Source: Mangifera indica (taxonomy: Eukaryota > Streptophyta > Magnoliopsida > Sapindales > Anacardiaceae). From it: 64,000 bases of DNA. Positions within the stretch are counted from its first letter, which is position 1, and every line of letters starts with the position of its first letter. The notes under the pieces are model-generated. The model did not search any database, had not been told where the DNA came from, and saw only the letters and a program-made list of their open reading frames with translations. Positions 21,040-32,311 of this stretch are shown piece after piece. Location of the stretch: contig NW_025401150.1 of assembly GCF_011075055.1 (NCBI RefSeq), positions 110,998 through 174,997 on the forward strand. Reading direction: 5' to 3'. The translations under genes were made by a program, and so were the position numbers.

Positions 21040-22803
21040 ATGACTAGTTATGTATCGGTTCGTTACCAAAGAGAATGAATTCAAGGTGATGACAACATAA
21101 TGAAATATATTTGAGGATCTAAACTATTGATTAAAATTCTCTCTAGTACAATATTTGAGGGATTTATTCCTCTTTTGAAGGAGTCTTATGCCCTTGATTC
21201 AATGAAAAACTACTTTAAACTATCAATGAAGCTAAGAAAAATTGAGTTCGACTATCCCGTACAAATCCAAAATGATAAAGATGTTCAAGGTCTTATTAAT
21301 ATGTCTCAATACTTACAGAAATGTATTCCTTTTTTTGTTACATATACCCCAATTGAAGGATAAGAAGAAGAAAGAGTAGAAGAAGAAGAAATTAGTAGAG
21401 TGAAAAAAGAATATGATTTGGAAAACTTGATTGATTTCAGTAATGACACATTGTATATTGCAAACTTATAGACTCATGGAGAGAAAAATAAAGTTCCCAA
21501 CTATGGTGACTTTAATGGAAATGACATGACTGATATTCCTTTTGAAGAGACAAATCCCCAGCATAAGCCCCCTATTACCGAGGGTATGAATAGTTTACAG
21601 CTTCAAAATTCTATTTTGGGTGGTGGAAATTATTCTGGGCTATTTTTTGATAATGTTCCCACTGATCCGTTTAAGTGGTTTTCTGATTTTTCTCCACAGC
21701 CATCAACATCATCAGGTGGTACAAGATCGATCTAAGAGGAGAATGTTGTCAATCTTGGTGATATTTTTTATAATAAACAACAATTGAAAGATGTTGTGAA
21801 ACAATTTCCCTATTGAAAGGATTTCAATTCAGGGTCAAAAAGTTTGATAGAGGGTGATAAAATATTAAGTGCGAGGCTAAAAACTGCCAGTGGTATATAT
21901 CTGCAACCAAATCCAAAATTGGTGAAGTGTTTCAAATCAATCAAATGAATCCAACCCACACATGTTCAGTTGATCAAAGAATGATATATCATTGACAAGT
22001 TGGGACCCGAGCTTTAGGTCAATTAATAAGGTCAAAGTTTGTGTTGATTGATCGAATGTATCGATCGAAAAAAATAATTGTGAACATTACCGACCGGTAT
22101 AAAATTGACATTTCATATTCACAGGCTTAACGGACAAGAAATTGGGCTTTAAATTCGCTGAAGGGCTCACCGAAAGAATCATTTATGCTCTTACCAGATT
22201 ATTGCTATAATTTACAACGTACTAATCCAGGAACCATTACCTCTACTAAAATGGACGATGACCATTGATTTAAGTTTTTTTTTTCATGGCATTAGGATAT
22301 TCTGTTCGTGCATTTAGAGAATATCTTGGACCTGTTATTTGCATTAACGTTGTTTTCCTTAAAAGTCAATATCTAGGTCATTTATTCCTTGTGTTGGGTC
22401 TTGACGGTAATAACTAGATATATCCCATTGGTTTCGGTGTTGGTAAAAAAAAAAATCACGACACATGGCGTTGGTTTCTCAGGAAGATTAAAGAATGCAT
22501 CTATGACATCTCTGATTTGGCGATAATCTTGGATCGACATTATGCTATATATTTTATAATGGCTGAAGTCTTATCAGATGTTCACCATGTATGTTGTTAT
22601 CATCACCTTTTGTGTAACATACGAGCAAAGAACAAACGAGACTCAAAGGTAACGTGTTTAAACATGTATTAAAGTTTTATTCTATTTAACATTTTTATAA
22701 ATTTTGATAAAAAAGTTCTCATATTATTTATTACCTTGCAGGTTATGGGTGTATATTGGAAAACCGCGAAATCATATACAAAAGCAGATTTTGAGACTAT
22801 GAT
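21040..22803 (+). pseudogene. MULE (MURA-like) transposase pseudogene
   Basis: Starts at ATG 21040 with a PB1-like N-terminus (FKLSMKLRKIEFDYPVQI) and an acidic linker. A zinc-binding/DNA-binding region follows (GDIFYNKQQLKDVVKQFPY ... NPTHTCSVDQRM-like, near 21760-21980). The DDE transposase domain begins at about 22286: MALGYSVRAFREYLGPV, FLVLGLDGNN, YPIGFGVG, WRWFLRKIKECI, ILDRHYAIY and VLSDVHHVCCYHH. The first catalytic Asp block, usually VDGT-like, reads INVV, so that Asp is lost. Stops follow DGNN and several upstream points, and there are frame changes. A GT-AG-like gap (about 22650-22741) precedes a last piece, VMGVYWKTAKSYTKADFETM. The intact enzyme would excise and insert the element in the nucleus. 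Confidence 0.75.
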
Positions 22804-24165
22804 GTGATCTGTGACAAGATAGGTAACACGGTCCTCAACCCTAGGAAAGTTTGCAATCACGACTGTTGGGCTCTGAACTATAGAGGGACATGAATATTGC
22901 TCTATAATAAGGGGTTGAGTAGGCTCCTCAAGTGTCCCAGGTGTACCGGTGGGTATATCTAAAGGTGGCATGATTAGAAATCCCCCATCTCCTGTTAGGG
23001 GACTCATCAAAGACGATGAGGAGGAATATAGATCCAACATACTGGTGTACTCACAGATGTCTGTATACCATGGTAGAGCCACCTCAATCGATGACGGATG
23101 AAGTGGGAATGTGACATCATCTTATTCATGAAGATATATAACTCAACATAATTACAATATTTAATGAATCAATTGACTCAATGATTAACGATTACATACC
23201 TAATCACCGGTGAAAATAATACCCATATGACTCCAAGTAGGAACATCCTGCGTATGCCACCTAAACATCCATGGAGAAGCATGAATATCAATCATATCTA
23301 CCCAATCATGTAGGGTGTCTAGTATCTCATATATCTAATACTGAAATATAACTATTAATGATTAAAATAAATGAAGTCGTATTTTTGTCAATTAATACAT
23401 ATAATCAATAAATTTAAACTTACCTAAAATGCAAAAGGAAATCTGTAGAGGTCATATTTACGCATTTCAAGCATCCGTCTAGAGCAGACTCTGCCATTTG
23501 CCTATGACATTGACTCGTACATCATCTGCCACACGACCACACCTCAGGGATAGGAATTAAATCCATCCAGATGATCAACCAACTGTAAGTATTCGACAAA
23601 TATTTTCTTTCATTGATCATTCCCTAACAACACCATATGAAGGCAATACAGTAAGGTCATCTTGATGGCGTCAATATCGTCATCCCCCCATGACCTAGCC
23701 AAAAAAACAAGCTATCTGTCGTGGTACTACACTTTTAGACAGCCCTAAAAATATGTATCTCTGATCCTATATACGGATAAGTGGAGAATATACGATAAAA
23801 GAGCTGTGAGTTGGCTAAATGATAGTCCTGCCATAAAAAAAAAAAATCAAACGGACTGAATCTCACATCAACCCCATTAACCCTAAGCCATAACTCATCT
23901 TTGACGGAGGGCCGATGTAGCTATCGCAGGAGAAATGCATAAACCAATACTCTAGAAAATTTGGTATTGCGTAGATAAAGGACATGCCCAAAACATGTCC
24001 TCTTAAATAGTTGAAGCTAATCTAGGGTCAGTGTTGACCTAATCTTGGACAACGCGGTGAGCTATGCACGACATATTACCTCCGCCCGAAAGTGTCCCGA
24101 CTCATCGGGGATTCGTAGCTCCCCTTTGACACATTTCCTTTTATGAGAAGTATCCTGCAAAAAAT
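22804..24165 (-). pseudogene. DUF1985 (Ulp1-associated) gene inside the MULE, broken
   Basis: On the minus strand, exon-like blocks read KRKCVKGELRIPDESGHFRA, CPLSTQYQIF, FMAGLSFSQLTALLSY, then SWGDDDIDAIKMTLLYCLHM, VEYLQLVDHLDGFNSYP and LYRFPFAF. After a likely intron come HDWVDMIDIHASPWMFRWHT and QDVPTWSHMG. An acidic/Ser-Pro tail follows, within the 137-residue frame that starts MALPWYTDICEY at 23082. The WGDDD...LLY...LLG...LVDDL..F..YPWG pattern is that of plant DUF1985 proteins, often fused to Ulp1-like cysteine proteases and known as MULE passengers. No Ulp1 catalytic His-Asp-Cys set was found, so the protease part is missing or not recognisable. Several stops make it a pseudogene. It is convergent with the transposase. 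Confidence 0.6.
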
Positions 24166-24339
24166 TTAAAAAATTGGTTAGAATTTCATAAAAAACAAAT
24201 GTGGAAATGAAAAATAAAAAAACATAGAAAGATAAAAAATAGAAAAACAATCAAAAGAGAAATGAAATTTGAAATCTACACGATGAAAAATCCTAGAAAT
24301 TTTTAAATCAAAAAATGATTTAAAAATCTAAAAAATACG

Positions 24340-25260
24340 GATCGATACTTCTTAGAAATGAAAACAATGTGAAAAACGAAACTAAAATTCGAATCCTATA
24401 TGATAAAATATCCTAGAGTGACAAAATTCGAAAAAAGGAATTGAAATTCGAGTTCTATACGTTGAAATACCCTAGAATATGAACAATCAAAAAATCATTT
24501 GAAAATATGAAAATACGAGTCGAAATATCCTAAAATGATGTAATTCAAAAAAACGAAACTGAAATTCAAATTCTATACGTTCAAATATCCTAGAATATGA
24601 ACAATCAAAAAATCATTCGAAAATCTGAAAATACGAGTCGAAATATCCTAAAATGATAAAATTCGAAAAAATGGAACTGAAATTCGAATTTTATACATTG
24701 AAATACCTTAGAATGTGAACAAATAAAAAAATCGTTCGAAAATACGAGTCAAAATATCCTAAAATGACGTAATTCAAAAAAACGGAACTGAAATTCAAAT
24801 TTTATATGTTGAAATACCTTAGAATGTGAACAATCAAAAAATCGTTTGAAAATAAAAGTCAAAATATCCTAAAATGACGTAATTCAAAAAAAGGGATTTG
24901 AAATTCGAATTTTATACGCTGAAATACCTTAGAATGTGAACAATTAAAAAATCGTTTGAAAATAAGAGTCAAAATATCCTAAAATGACGTAATTCAAAAA
25001 AACGGAACTGAAATTCAAATTCTATACGTTGAAATACCCTAAAATATGAACAATCGAAAAATTATTCAAAAATCTGAAAATACAAGTCCAAATATCCAAA
25101 AATGATGAAATTAAAAAAAACAGAACTAAAATTCGAATTCTATACGTTGAAATACCCTAAAATGTGAACAATCAAAAAATTGTTTAAAAATTTAAAAATA
25201 CGAATCGATATATCTTAAAATGACGAAATATCGATCATAAATTTCGTTATTACATCTTAA
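24340..25260. repeat. Tandem array, 110-118-bp unit, about 8 copies
   Basis: The marker GTTGAAATAC (with variants) recurs at 24461, 24579, 24697, 24808, 24918, 25028 and 25146. The spacings are 118, 118, 111, 110, 110 and 118, so two length classes differ by about 8 bp. Units contain GAAATTC, TATACG, GAACAATC, AAAAAATC and ATATCCTAAAATGA blocks. AT-rich and non-coding. Confidence 0.85.
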
Positions 25261-25894
25261 AATGTGCCTAAAAAGGCATAAAAATGAAAAACTAAATGTC
25301 AAATTCGAAAATTATATATCGAAAAACCCTAAAACAAGAAGAATGATTATGAAATTCGAAAACTACAAGTCGAAAAACCCTAGATGTGGAAAATGTTAAT
25401 TTACCCCCTAAAAAATTCTCTTGTGAAGAGGTATAATATTTTTCCCTTGCCCCCTTAGCAATTTTCTAATCTCTTAGAACCGCTGCAGTTTAAAAAAAGT
25501 CAATTTCCCCTCAACCCACGGTTTCATGTAAATTATTAATAAGACCCCCAATGGACTACCCTTTATTTCCCTGGTCCCTAGAATTTTGAAAAAGCTAACT
25601 TTCTCCCCAACCCATGGTCGATCTCTCCTGCCCCGTGGGAGAATTCATTCGGTTTGTGGGATCCATTGTCCCCACAAACCGAGCATCGGTGATTCTTTCG
25701 ATTGAAAAATCATCCTTTCTGCCTCCAATTTCAACACTAATCAAATCTACATATCCTATAACACAAAAGCTTTCAAGAAATTCAACGAAAACAACAAAGA
25801 ATCAAAACATTTTATGTATTGTTCAAAATCGAAATCCTAAAATTTCAAACCTCAAGATCCTCCTCAAATCTCAATAATCTTAACAGTAAATTGA

Positions 25895-26840
25895 TTCAAA
25901 CAAGAGTAGGAAAGATGTATTAACCCTCTCTGTCATTTTTGGTTGTTGTAAAACACGAAAATCAATGAAAATCTCTTCACTTGTGGAACACCCATGGGAT
26001 GGTTGTGGGAAAAACAAAATTCTTTGAATTTGCACAGTGGAACCGTGGGAAAATAACGGGCAAAATATGTAAAATTCTTGGTTTATATATAGGGGCAGTT
26101 TCGTTATTTCACAAAAAAGGGGCATTTTTGCTTAATCCTAATTGTTTTGGGTAATTTCGCTTAGACCCCTTAATTTAAGGCATTTAATATAATTTCCCTT
26201 AAAATAAAGCATATGATCATGTATAATCTCCTCCAAATCAACCGTATTTTCAATTGATAACACTAGTAATTCATCCTCCTTCACCTTCGCTTTTCTTTAA
26301 ACTAGCTCCTAAATTAAGAAACCCTCCCAATTTTCTTGCGATTGAGGATGCCTTTTCTCGAGGTTGCTGAAAAACATGAGTAGAAAAGATATACTAACCT
26401 TCTTTGTCATTCTCAGTTGCCAGAAAACACAAAAATCAACAGAAATCTCTTCGCTTGTGGAATGCCCATGGGATGGTCATGGAAAAAGCAAAATTCTTTG
26501 AATTTGTACAGTGGAACCGTGGGAAAATAACGGGCAAAATATGTAAAATTCTTGGTTTATCTATAGGGGTAGTTTCGTCATTTTACAAAAAATGGTATTT
26601 TTGCTTAATCCTAATTGTTTTGGGTAATTTTGCTTAGACCCCTTAATTTAAGGCATTTAATATAATTTCCCTTAAAATAAAGCATATGATCATGTATAAT
26701 CTCTTCCAAATCAATCATATTTTCAATTGATAATACTAGTAATTCATCCTCCTTCACCTTCGCTTTTCTTTAAACTAATGCCTAAATTAAGAAACCCTCC
26801 CGAGTTTCTTGGGATTGAGGATCCTTTTTCTTGAGGTTCC
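25895..26840. repeat. 473-bp tandem duplication spanning the MULE right end and flank
   Basis: About 25895-26366 is repeated as about 26368-26840 at an offset of 473 bp (AATTTCCC at 26191 and 26664). The repeat includes the MULE subterminal region, its terminal inverted repeat, the TTAAAATAA duplication and about 130 bp of host flank (TTCATCCTCCTTCACCTTCG in both). It must therefore postdate the insertion. The copies differ by scattered substitutions. Confidence 0.85.
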
Positions 26841-27418
26841 GAGCATTCCACTGATCTTCGTTTTGAGCAGCAGCACTTTGCAGATTTATACCCAGATTGT
26901 GTTCAAGTCAAGATTATGCTGAGATTGCACTTGCAGTGTCAATTTTTTATCGACTAGAATGGTAAGGTAATCTATCTTGGCAGTGTCTGAATGCAAACTC
27001 AAAAAGCATCTCAGCTTCCTGAAATCTTTAAAAAACCATTTACTGTAAATGAAGAACTTTCAAATGCCCTAACATCTCTGCAAAATATTCGATCAAGCAT
27101 GTTGTGATAAGATAATTAGAAGGATATTCAGTATCATTAACAGCCACAGGGTCACTGGGAATGGTTTTGCATAGGTGCTTGTATAACCAAAGTTCCAAGT
27201 GTTTATGTGCGATGTCAGTAGTGGCGGTGATGGTAAAATACCTGCGAGCGGCTGTTTTGTGGTTGGAAGAGAGCCAGCAGAATTGTCAAGTATGTCTTGG
27301 TGGCTTTATTTCTTAATCCTAGGATTGCAGTAACCAAATAAGCTAGAAACAGAAATTATAAATTTGAAGATTAAGGGAGTATATTTAAAATTAACTAAAA
27401 TTGACAATTAGAAGTAGG
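26841..27418. other. Spacer, possible unidentified gene remnant
   Basis: Base composition is less AT-rich than the surroundings. The plus strand gives short non-repetitive runs such as HFADLYPDCVQVKIMLRLHL (about 26870-26930) and PAVLWLEESQQ-like text near 27250, separated by stops. I do not recognise a family. It may be an old exon remnant of a host gene or chance. Confidence 0.2.
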
Positions 27419-28210
27419 CATAGCAAATGGGTTGGGCCACCGAAGCATGCCAAAATGGCCTGGCTCTGAAGGGCACTTCCCGCCATTGTAGCAGGCCATG
27501 CTAGGGCTAGGCATCAGGCCCATGAGCTGGCATCGCCCGGATCGCACACTATGCATGAATTTAAAATAAAATTTTAATTTTTTTAATTTATGGCCTCTGC
27601 CAGAAGGCAATGGCTGCTTGCATGTAGCCGCGTGGTTAAATTTTTTTTCTCTTCATTTTCAACATCTTATGTAAACCCCTCCCCTTTTTCAAATTTCATA
27701 TGCACTCACTCACACTCACATTCTGAGTCTCTCTCAATCTTTCATTATTCTTAACCTCTTGTCAAATCTTATTTTAAAATTATTTGAATTCGTAAATAAT
27801 AATTTTTTGTATTTAAAATTTTGTTTTCATCTCAATTTTGTCAATCAATTATATATTTTTGTTATAATTTAATTTATAAAAAATACTTTATAAATGGATT
27901 TAGAATCTCATGATTTTAATTTATTTGAATATTATCATATTGGTGCTGATAATATTATTTATGATCAATATAGAATTGGTGAAATACTAAAAAGTGAAAG
28001 CAAGAGAGTCATATATTCAACAAGAACGAAAAAAGAAAAAAAAACAAAAGTCTATGGTATAAGATTACTTTGATCAAACAACATGAATGATAGAAGGAAA
28101 AAAAATGGTCTAACAATGTGCAAACATTGTAATTCATGTTAAACATGTGTAAGTTTGAGTGATACAAGACATTTTCGTCGACATATTACTAATTATAAAA
28201 AAAATTTCAT
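27419..28210 (+). pseudogene. hAT element 5' part with BED-type N-terminus, truncated
   Basis: The left end TAGGCATAGCAAATGGGTTG, GGCC/GGCCC-rich, has the look of a hAT subterminal region. An ATG at 27894 opens MDLESHDFNLFEYYHIGADN and runs 59 codons to a TGA at 28071. The same frame continues NGLTMCKHCNSC, a stop, and DTRHFRRHI. CX2C and HX3H make a BED zinc finger, the DNA-binding head of hAT transposases. Nothing of the catalytic or dimerisation domains follows. It is not the missing half of the hAT piece at 7.5-8.2 kb in any provable way. Confidence 0.6.
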
Positions 28211-28383
28211 TCAAAATTAGAGAGCAGAAACAAATTGCATTCATTCAATAGCGATATGTTGATCCTAACGCTAGTACAACAAGAGATCAAAGCATCAACT
28301 CTAAAAGAAAAACCGATAAAATAAAATTAATAACCAATATATTATAATATTCCGCAGGAATCTTCCAGTAATTGAAATATCAA

Positions 28384-28483
28384 ATGAATTCAGGAGTTCC
28401 CCCAAACACTTCAGTAGGAAAAACACCCATTTAGTTGGGAGTCCCCAGTGAAGTGCTCAGGGGAACTCTAGGAGACACCTGAT
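28384..28483 (-). ncRNA. MIR395: MIR395 precursor, minus strand
   Basis: On the minus strand the mature arm is 28414-28394, beginning CTGAAGTGTTTGGGGGAAC and identical over 21 nt to the canonical plant miR395 as I know it. The opposite arm (plus 28448-28468; minus GAGTTCCCCTGAGCACTTCA) pairs almost throughout, with wobble and few mismatches. The loop is about 33 nt, and the lower stem continues (CTCCTGAATTC against GTCTCCTAG with bulges). Mature on the 3' arm and star on the 5' arm is the MIR395 arrangement. miR395 is induced by sulfate starvation and directs AGO1 cleavage of ATP sulfurylase and low-affinity sulfate transporter SULTR2;1 transcripts. Confidence 0.9.
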
Positions 28484-29231
28484 GACTACTCATTGCTAAG
28501 ATAATTATTCCAAGCCCTCTATTTATAGTACAGCTACGAAGAAGAGAAATCTGAGCGTATAATCATAAAGCATTAATATTCCCTGTGAACTTGGACGCAA
28601 CTGTGGTATTCATTGGAAGTAGAAAATGATCCAAGGTAAGGTTAATGGCTACATTCATCAATTGAGCCCTTTTGTATTTTCATCTTTATCAACCCTCTCA
28701 CTTTCAGCTTTTCTCGGATATGAAAAGAAATCAGATTCTATTATATATGCACTTACATCTGTGATTACAAAAGACTACGTGTCACATATTCTAAAATGTT
28801 TTGCCTAGTTGAAGGTAATGTTGTAAAATGGTCCACACTTATCACTATCTCCACCCATCCATCGAATCTCGGCTCATTTTAATCACCCTCAAATGAGTAT
28901 GCATGTATCTTGCTTTAAGTTTAACTCGGAATGATAAACTGCTACATTAGCTATTATACTCAAATTAATGTTGAAGGAATAGGTAGATCTTAGAAATAAA
29001 TAAGAACAAAAGATGGGGGAACTTTCAGGACCTCTTAATCATATCACATCATTCTTTGCCCTCATAATATTCACAATTCTAACCAGGTTCAACTCTGAAA
29101 ACTTCGTAAATGCAATCTTCACACATCTCTGATGGCCTTCTCTCACCGTAAGGGCCTCCAATTTTTGAGATATAAATAGTAGGCAAGCCTGCTGTTTTAA
29201 ATCATACTGAGGGAAGAACAAGAACAAATGG
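28484..29231. promoter_or_regulatory. Spacer between divergent MIR395 hairpins
   Basis: The two hairpins are transcribed away from each other, so this 748-bp stretch must hold both promoters or a shared one. It contains AT-rich tracts (CTATTTATAG at about 28518 is TATA-like). A core sulfur-response motif GAGAC was not seen within it; the only nearby copy is in the minus hairpin at 28472-28476. The short open frame at 28626-28808 shows no known domain. Confidence 0.45.
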
Positions 29232-29352
29232 AGCTCCAGTTGTCCCCTGGAGTTCTCCTGAACTCTTCACGGGGGTTCTCTAAGACCATAATCAAATGGA
29301 AATTGTACCTTCTGAAGTGTTTGGGGGAACTCTGGATGGCACCTGGAACTAA
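29232..29352 (+). ncRNA. MIR395: MIR395 precursor, plus strand
   Basis: The mature arm 29312-29332 begins CTGAAGTGTTTGGGGGAAC and is identical over 21 nt to the minus-strand copy at 28.4 kb. The 5' arm 29250-29270 (GAGTTCTCCTGAACTCTTCA) pairs with it through wobble pairs and two mismatches. The lower stem TCCAGTTGTCCCC / GGATGGCACCTGGA extends the hairpin, and the loop is about 41 nt. Role as for the neighbouring copy. Identical mature sequence with diverged star arms and loops is what selection on the mature miRNA would leave. Confidence 0.9.
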
Positions 29353-30984
29353 TGATTCGTGAAAACAAAGATGGGATTGGCAGGCATAAACATGTTTTTA
29401 GATATAAGTCTTGGAGTTCGTTAACTTAAGGTTTTTCTTTGCATTTTAAGTAGGGCATTCAACTGTCTATCAAACGACTGTGACTGTGACCTGATTAGGC
29501 TTTTAGAAGTAGGAGAATTTAACTTTCTGATGATCAAATAACAATTTTTTTTTTTTGTCGCACGTAACTCTGAGGTTGCATTTGTGCTGCTTTAAAGAAA
29601 TGTTGAAATTCCCATCTTGCATCAGGTATATGTCTTACATGTGTCTAAACTTCGGTCAGCACAAAAATAATGAACTCATAAAACGACTGCATCGATCGCC
29701 TTCTTGGACTTTTTATTTTTCATCATGTTTTTGATATATTAATACCCAAAAAGCTTTTTTATATATATAATATATGATAGTTTATCATTTATTATTTTGA
29801 TATATTCATGTTTGAGAATATACCGATTTGTTTGAAGAATATCATATAGTATTAGATAATATTATAATTGCTTGTATCAATTAATTTAATGTACAAGTCC
29901 TCAATGTATATCCATCATTGTGATTAATACAAGTAAAAGAGTGGGTTAAAGAATGTATAGTATTTTATTTCATTTATTTGAATATTTCAATTTGTTATTT
30001 AGTTATTCTTCAAAAAAATGCTGTTAATTTGAGAGGGTAATAAACCCAAATCTAGAAATTATTAGTGGGGTTGCGAAGAAAATTGCTCAAATTGTAAAAT
30101 TTGATTAAACTATTTGAAATTTACAATTTTATTTGGGTTGAGTTGGAAAAATTTTAAATTGGAAAACAGAAAATCCCGTTTGATTCGGGTTGGATTGAAA
30201 AAAATAATTTATAATTTGGATTACAATTTATAAATTTGAAGGAAAATATTGACGAAGAAGACGATGAAGATGGAGAGTGTTCGGACTTGCAGGATTATTA
30301 ATTTTTTATTATCTATATTTCATCTTTTTTTTCTTATTAGAGAAGTAAACTAAATGAACTTAATAAATAATAATAACTTAATTAGTTTTATTAATGGCAA
30401 CGAGTTCAAACCTTGATTTGAATTTGATTTGTTTAATTGGACTTGAAATAATTTGGATAAAATTGATCATTAATTTGAAGAACCTTTCAAAAGATTTTTT
30501 TATTAAATGGGTAAATTAATATCATAATAAATCACAAAATGTTTATGTTGACTGAAAATATATATAAATGATTGTAAATGAAGTAAGGGGATTTGTATCT
30601 ATTATTCCTACTTTTTTATATATCTATAAGACCTATAATGATAAGTTTGAAAGTTCTTTTAGTGAGAAAATTAAAAGTTTGTCATTAAAAAATATAAATT
30701 TATTTAGTTTTAATAAAAGTATATATAATTGGTTGTTAAAATTATAAAATTAATAATTATAATGAAGAAATATTTATCCCCTAATCAATTTTTTTCTCAT
30801 TAAATACCATTTCTTTTGTAGTTAAGTAGTTTTCAAGCCAAATTATACTGTAAATCATTTTTTTTAAATAGTTGTGAACAACATTTTTTATAAATATGTA
30901 AAAGCTATAAAGTATTACATTTAACTTTCTTATTATTTTAATATGTTTGATGTAATAATGTTATCTTAGCACTATTGTTTTATT
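29353..30984. other. AT-rich spacer
   Basis: Strongly AT-rich. No coding region, repeat family or RNA was recognised. Confidence 0.5.
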
Positions 30985-30989
30985 GTATC

Positions 30990-31326
30990 TATTGGGCTTA
31001 AGTCCAATCATGACGGATCAATCCATTCCAGATGCGTAAATTGCCCATGATAGTTAATAGCTTAACCTTTGGACACATATAAAATGCCTCAAAAAACTGC
31101 CGCTTAAAAGTTACGTGTTTTGTGCTTTTTCTCCTCCTAAGAACGCCAAATATAGAGCTGCCCAAAGTTGGGTTAAATTCTATAGAATTCAGAAAGATAG
31201 TATAAAGGCAAACATGTGCCGTGAAAAACTAAATACCCTCCGGATTATTCAATGAAAGATTTTACATATTTTGGGTATGTAATTTATAGTATTTTGAATT
31301 TAAATAATTGGCTGAATTTTCCAACA
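30990..31326 (+). repeat. Copia 5' LTR (TATTGGGC type)
   Basis: 337 bp, ends CCAACA. Clearly similar along its length to 38662-39008, including CGCCAAATATAGAGCTGCCC against CACCAAATATAGAGCCTCCC and the terminal TGGCTGAATTTTCC. Confidence 0.85.
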
Positions 31327-31340
31327 TTAGTATCAGACTC
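31327..31340 (+). other. Primer-binding site, degenerate
   Basis: TTAGTATCAGACTC immediately after the LTR, similar to the initiator-Met PBS TTGGTATCAGAGCC with changes typical of decay. Confidence 0.6.
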
Positions 31341-32311
31341 TAAGGTTGATAATTTATAGATTATTCATGTAATTCTATAATCAATTGATTGAAGTCAAAA
31401 CCTAGAATTTGTGCTTAAATTGATTGAAATTCGAATTTTGGGTTCGAATTAAATTAGTAAAATTGTATGAAACAAAGACTTAGAAATGTGTTAGGAAGAT
31501 GTTTGGATATGTGTTGCATGGTTTGGTCTTAAAATAGCACCAAAATATGGTCAAAATCAACAAAAATCATGACCTTATTGCTTCAATTCCACCAGTATCT
31601 TATGACATTGATGCAAAAATTGCAATGGTTAAGACCAATGACATGAATTGATCAAAAGTCCTATGCTTTTTAGCCTAAACAATAGTCAGAATTGGCAAAT
31701 TGAATAGAAGAATTTTTAGGGTTCTTGGTTGATGTCGGCTTGCATTCAGGTTCAGAAAACCTGACTATTTAGCCTATTTTGTCAATAGGTTACCCAAACC
31801 CATTGATTAATGGGTTAACCCATTTGGTCAACCCAGTGACCTAAACTGGTCAACACCCATTAGGTTGATTGATCGATCAATAGTCAATGGTCAACAGTCT
31901 AACTCAACTAGGTAAACGAATCAACCAAACCCAAACTAGACCTAATCTGTTCTCACTAGTGCATGGTGGTGCATTGACGGTGTAGTTGGCACATGTAGGC
32001 ATGTCATCAATGCATGAGACATTATTTCAGTGCGTGAAGGCATGTGGGACCTTGTTCCGATGCGTAAAGGTGTATGGGTTATTGTTTTGACACGTGAGAG
32101 TACGTGAAACCCTCTTATAGATGTGTGACAACGCATTGATTCATAAATCAATGTGTTGACTCAAATCCAATGGTTGCTACGACACATTAAGGCATGTGAG
32201 ACCTCATTCTACCTTATGTAAACATATAGCAATGTTTCCAATCACATGTTTTTGAATTATGTAATGCTACATAATGTATTGTCTTGTTAATGCTTATGTT
32301 ATTATGCAAAT
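31341..32311 (+). other. Copia leader between PBS and gag
   Basis: Non-coding. Contains a run of related GGTCAAC / AACCCATT / AATGGTC motifs (31780-31910) and a stretch of TGCGTGAAGGCATGTGGGAC-like repeats (31960-32210). Both have counterparts in the leader of the element starting at 43487 (44370-44660). Confidence 0.5.

Larger units (their letters stand above)
19458..26198. mobile_element. Large MULE with transposase and DUF1985-type gene
   Basis: A 6741-bp element. Its left end GAGAAATTATATTAAATG is mirrored by a right end whose complement starts GGGAAATTATATTAAATG. Inverted similarity continues inward (AAGCAAAAAT blocks). Exact 9-bp target duplications flank it. Contents from left: subterminal region, a 146-bp tandem array, a plus-strand transposase pseudogene, a minus-strand DUF1985/Ulp1-type pseudogene, a 110-118-bp tandem array and a right subterminal region. 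Both genes are broken, so the copy is not autonomous now, but the layout is that of an autonomous MULE that carried a second gene. Confidence 0.8.

Noticed and set aside
24340..25260. CRISPR-like array
   Set aside because: Whole units are similar with no unique spacers, and the setting is a plant transposon.
26841..27400. Remnant of a conserved host gene
   Set aside because: Short readable runs without stops exist, but no family was recognised and no exon borders could be placed; left as unidentified.
29010..29040. Possible further miR395 site (GGGGGAACTTTC)
   Set aside because: Only the central GGGGGAACT matches; the CTGAAGTG start is absent and there is no pairing arm nearby.
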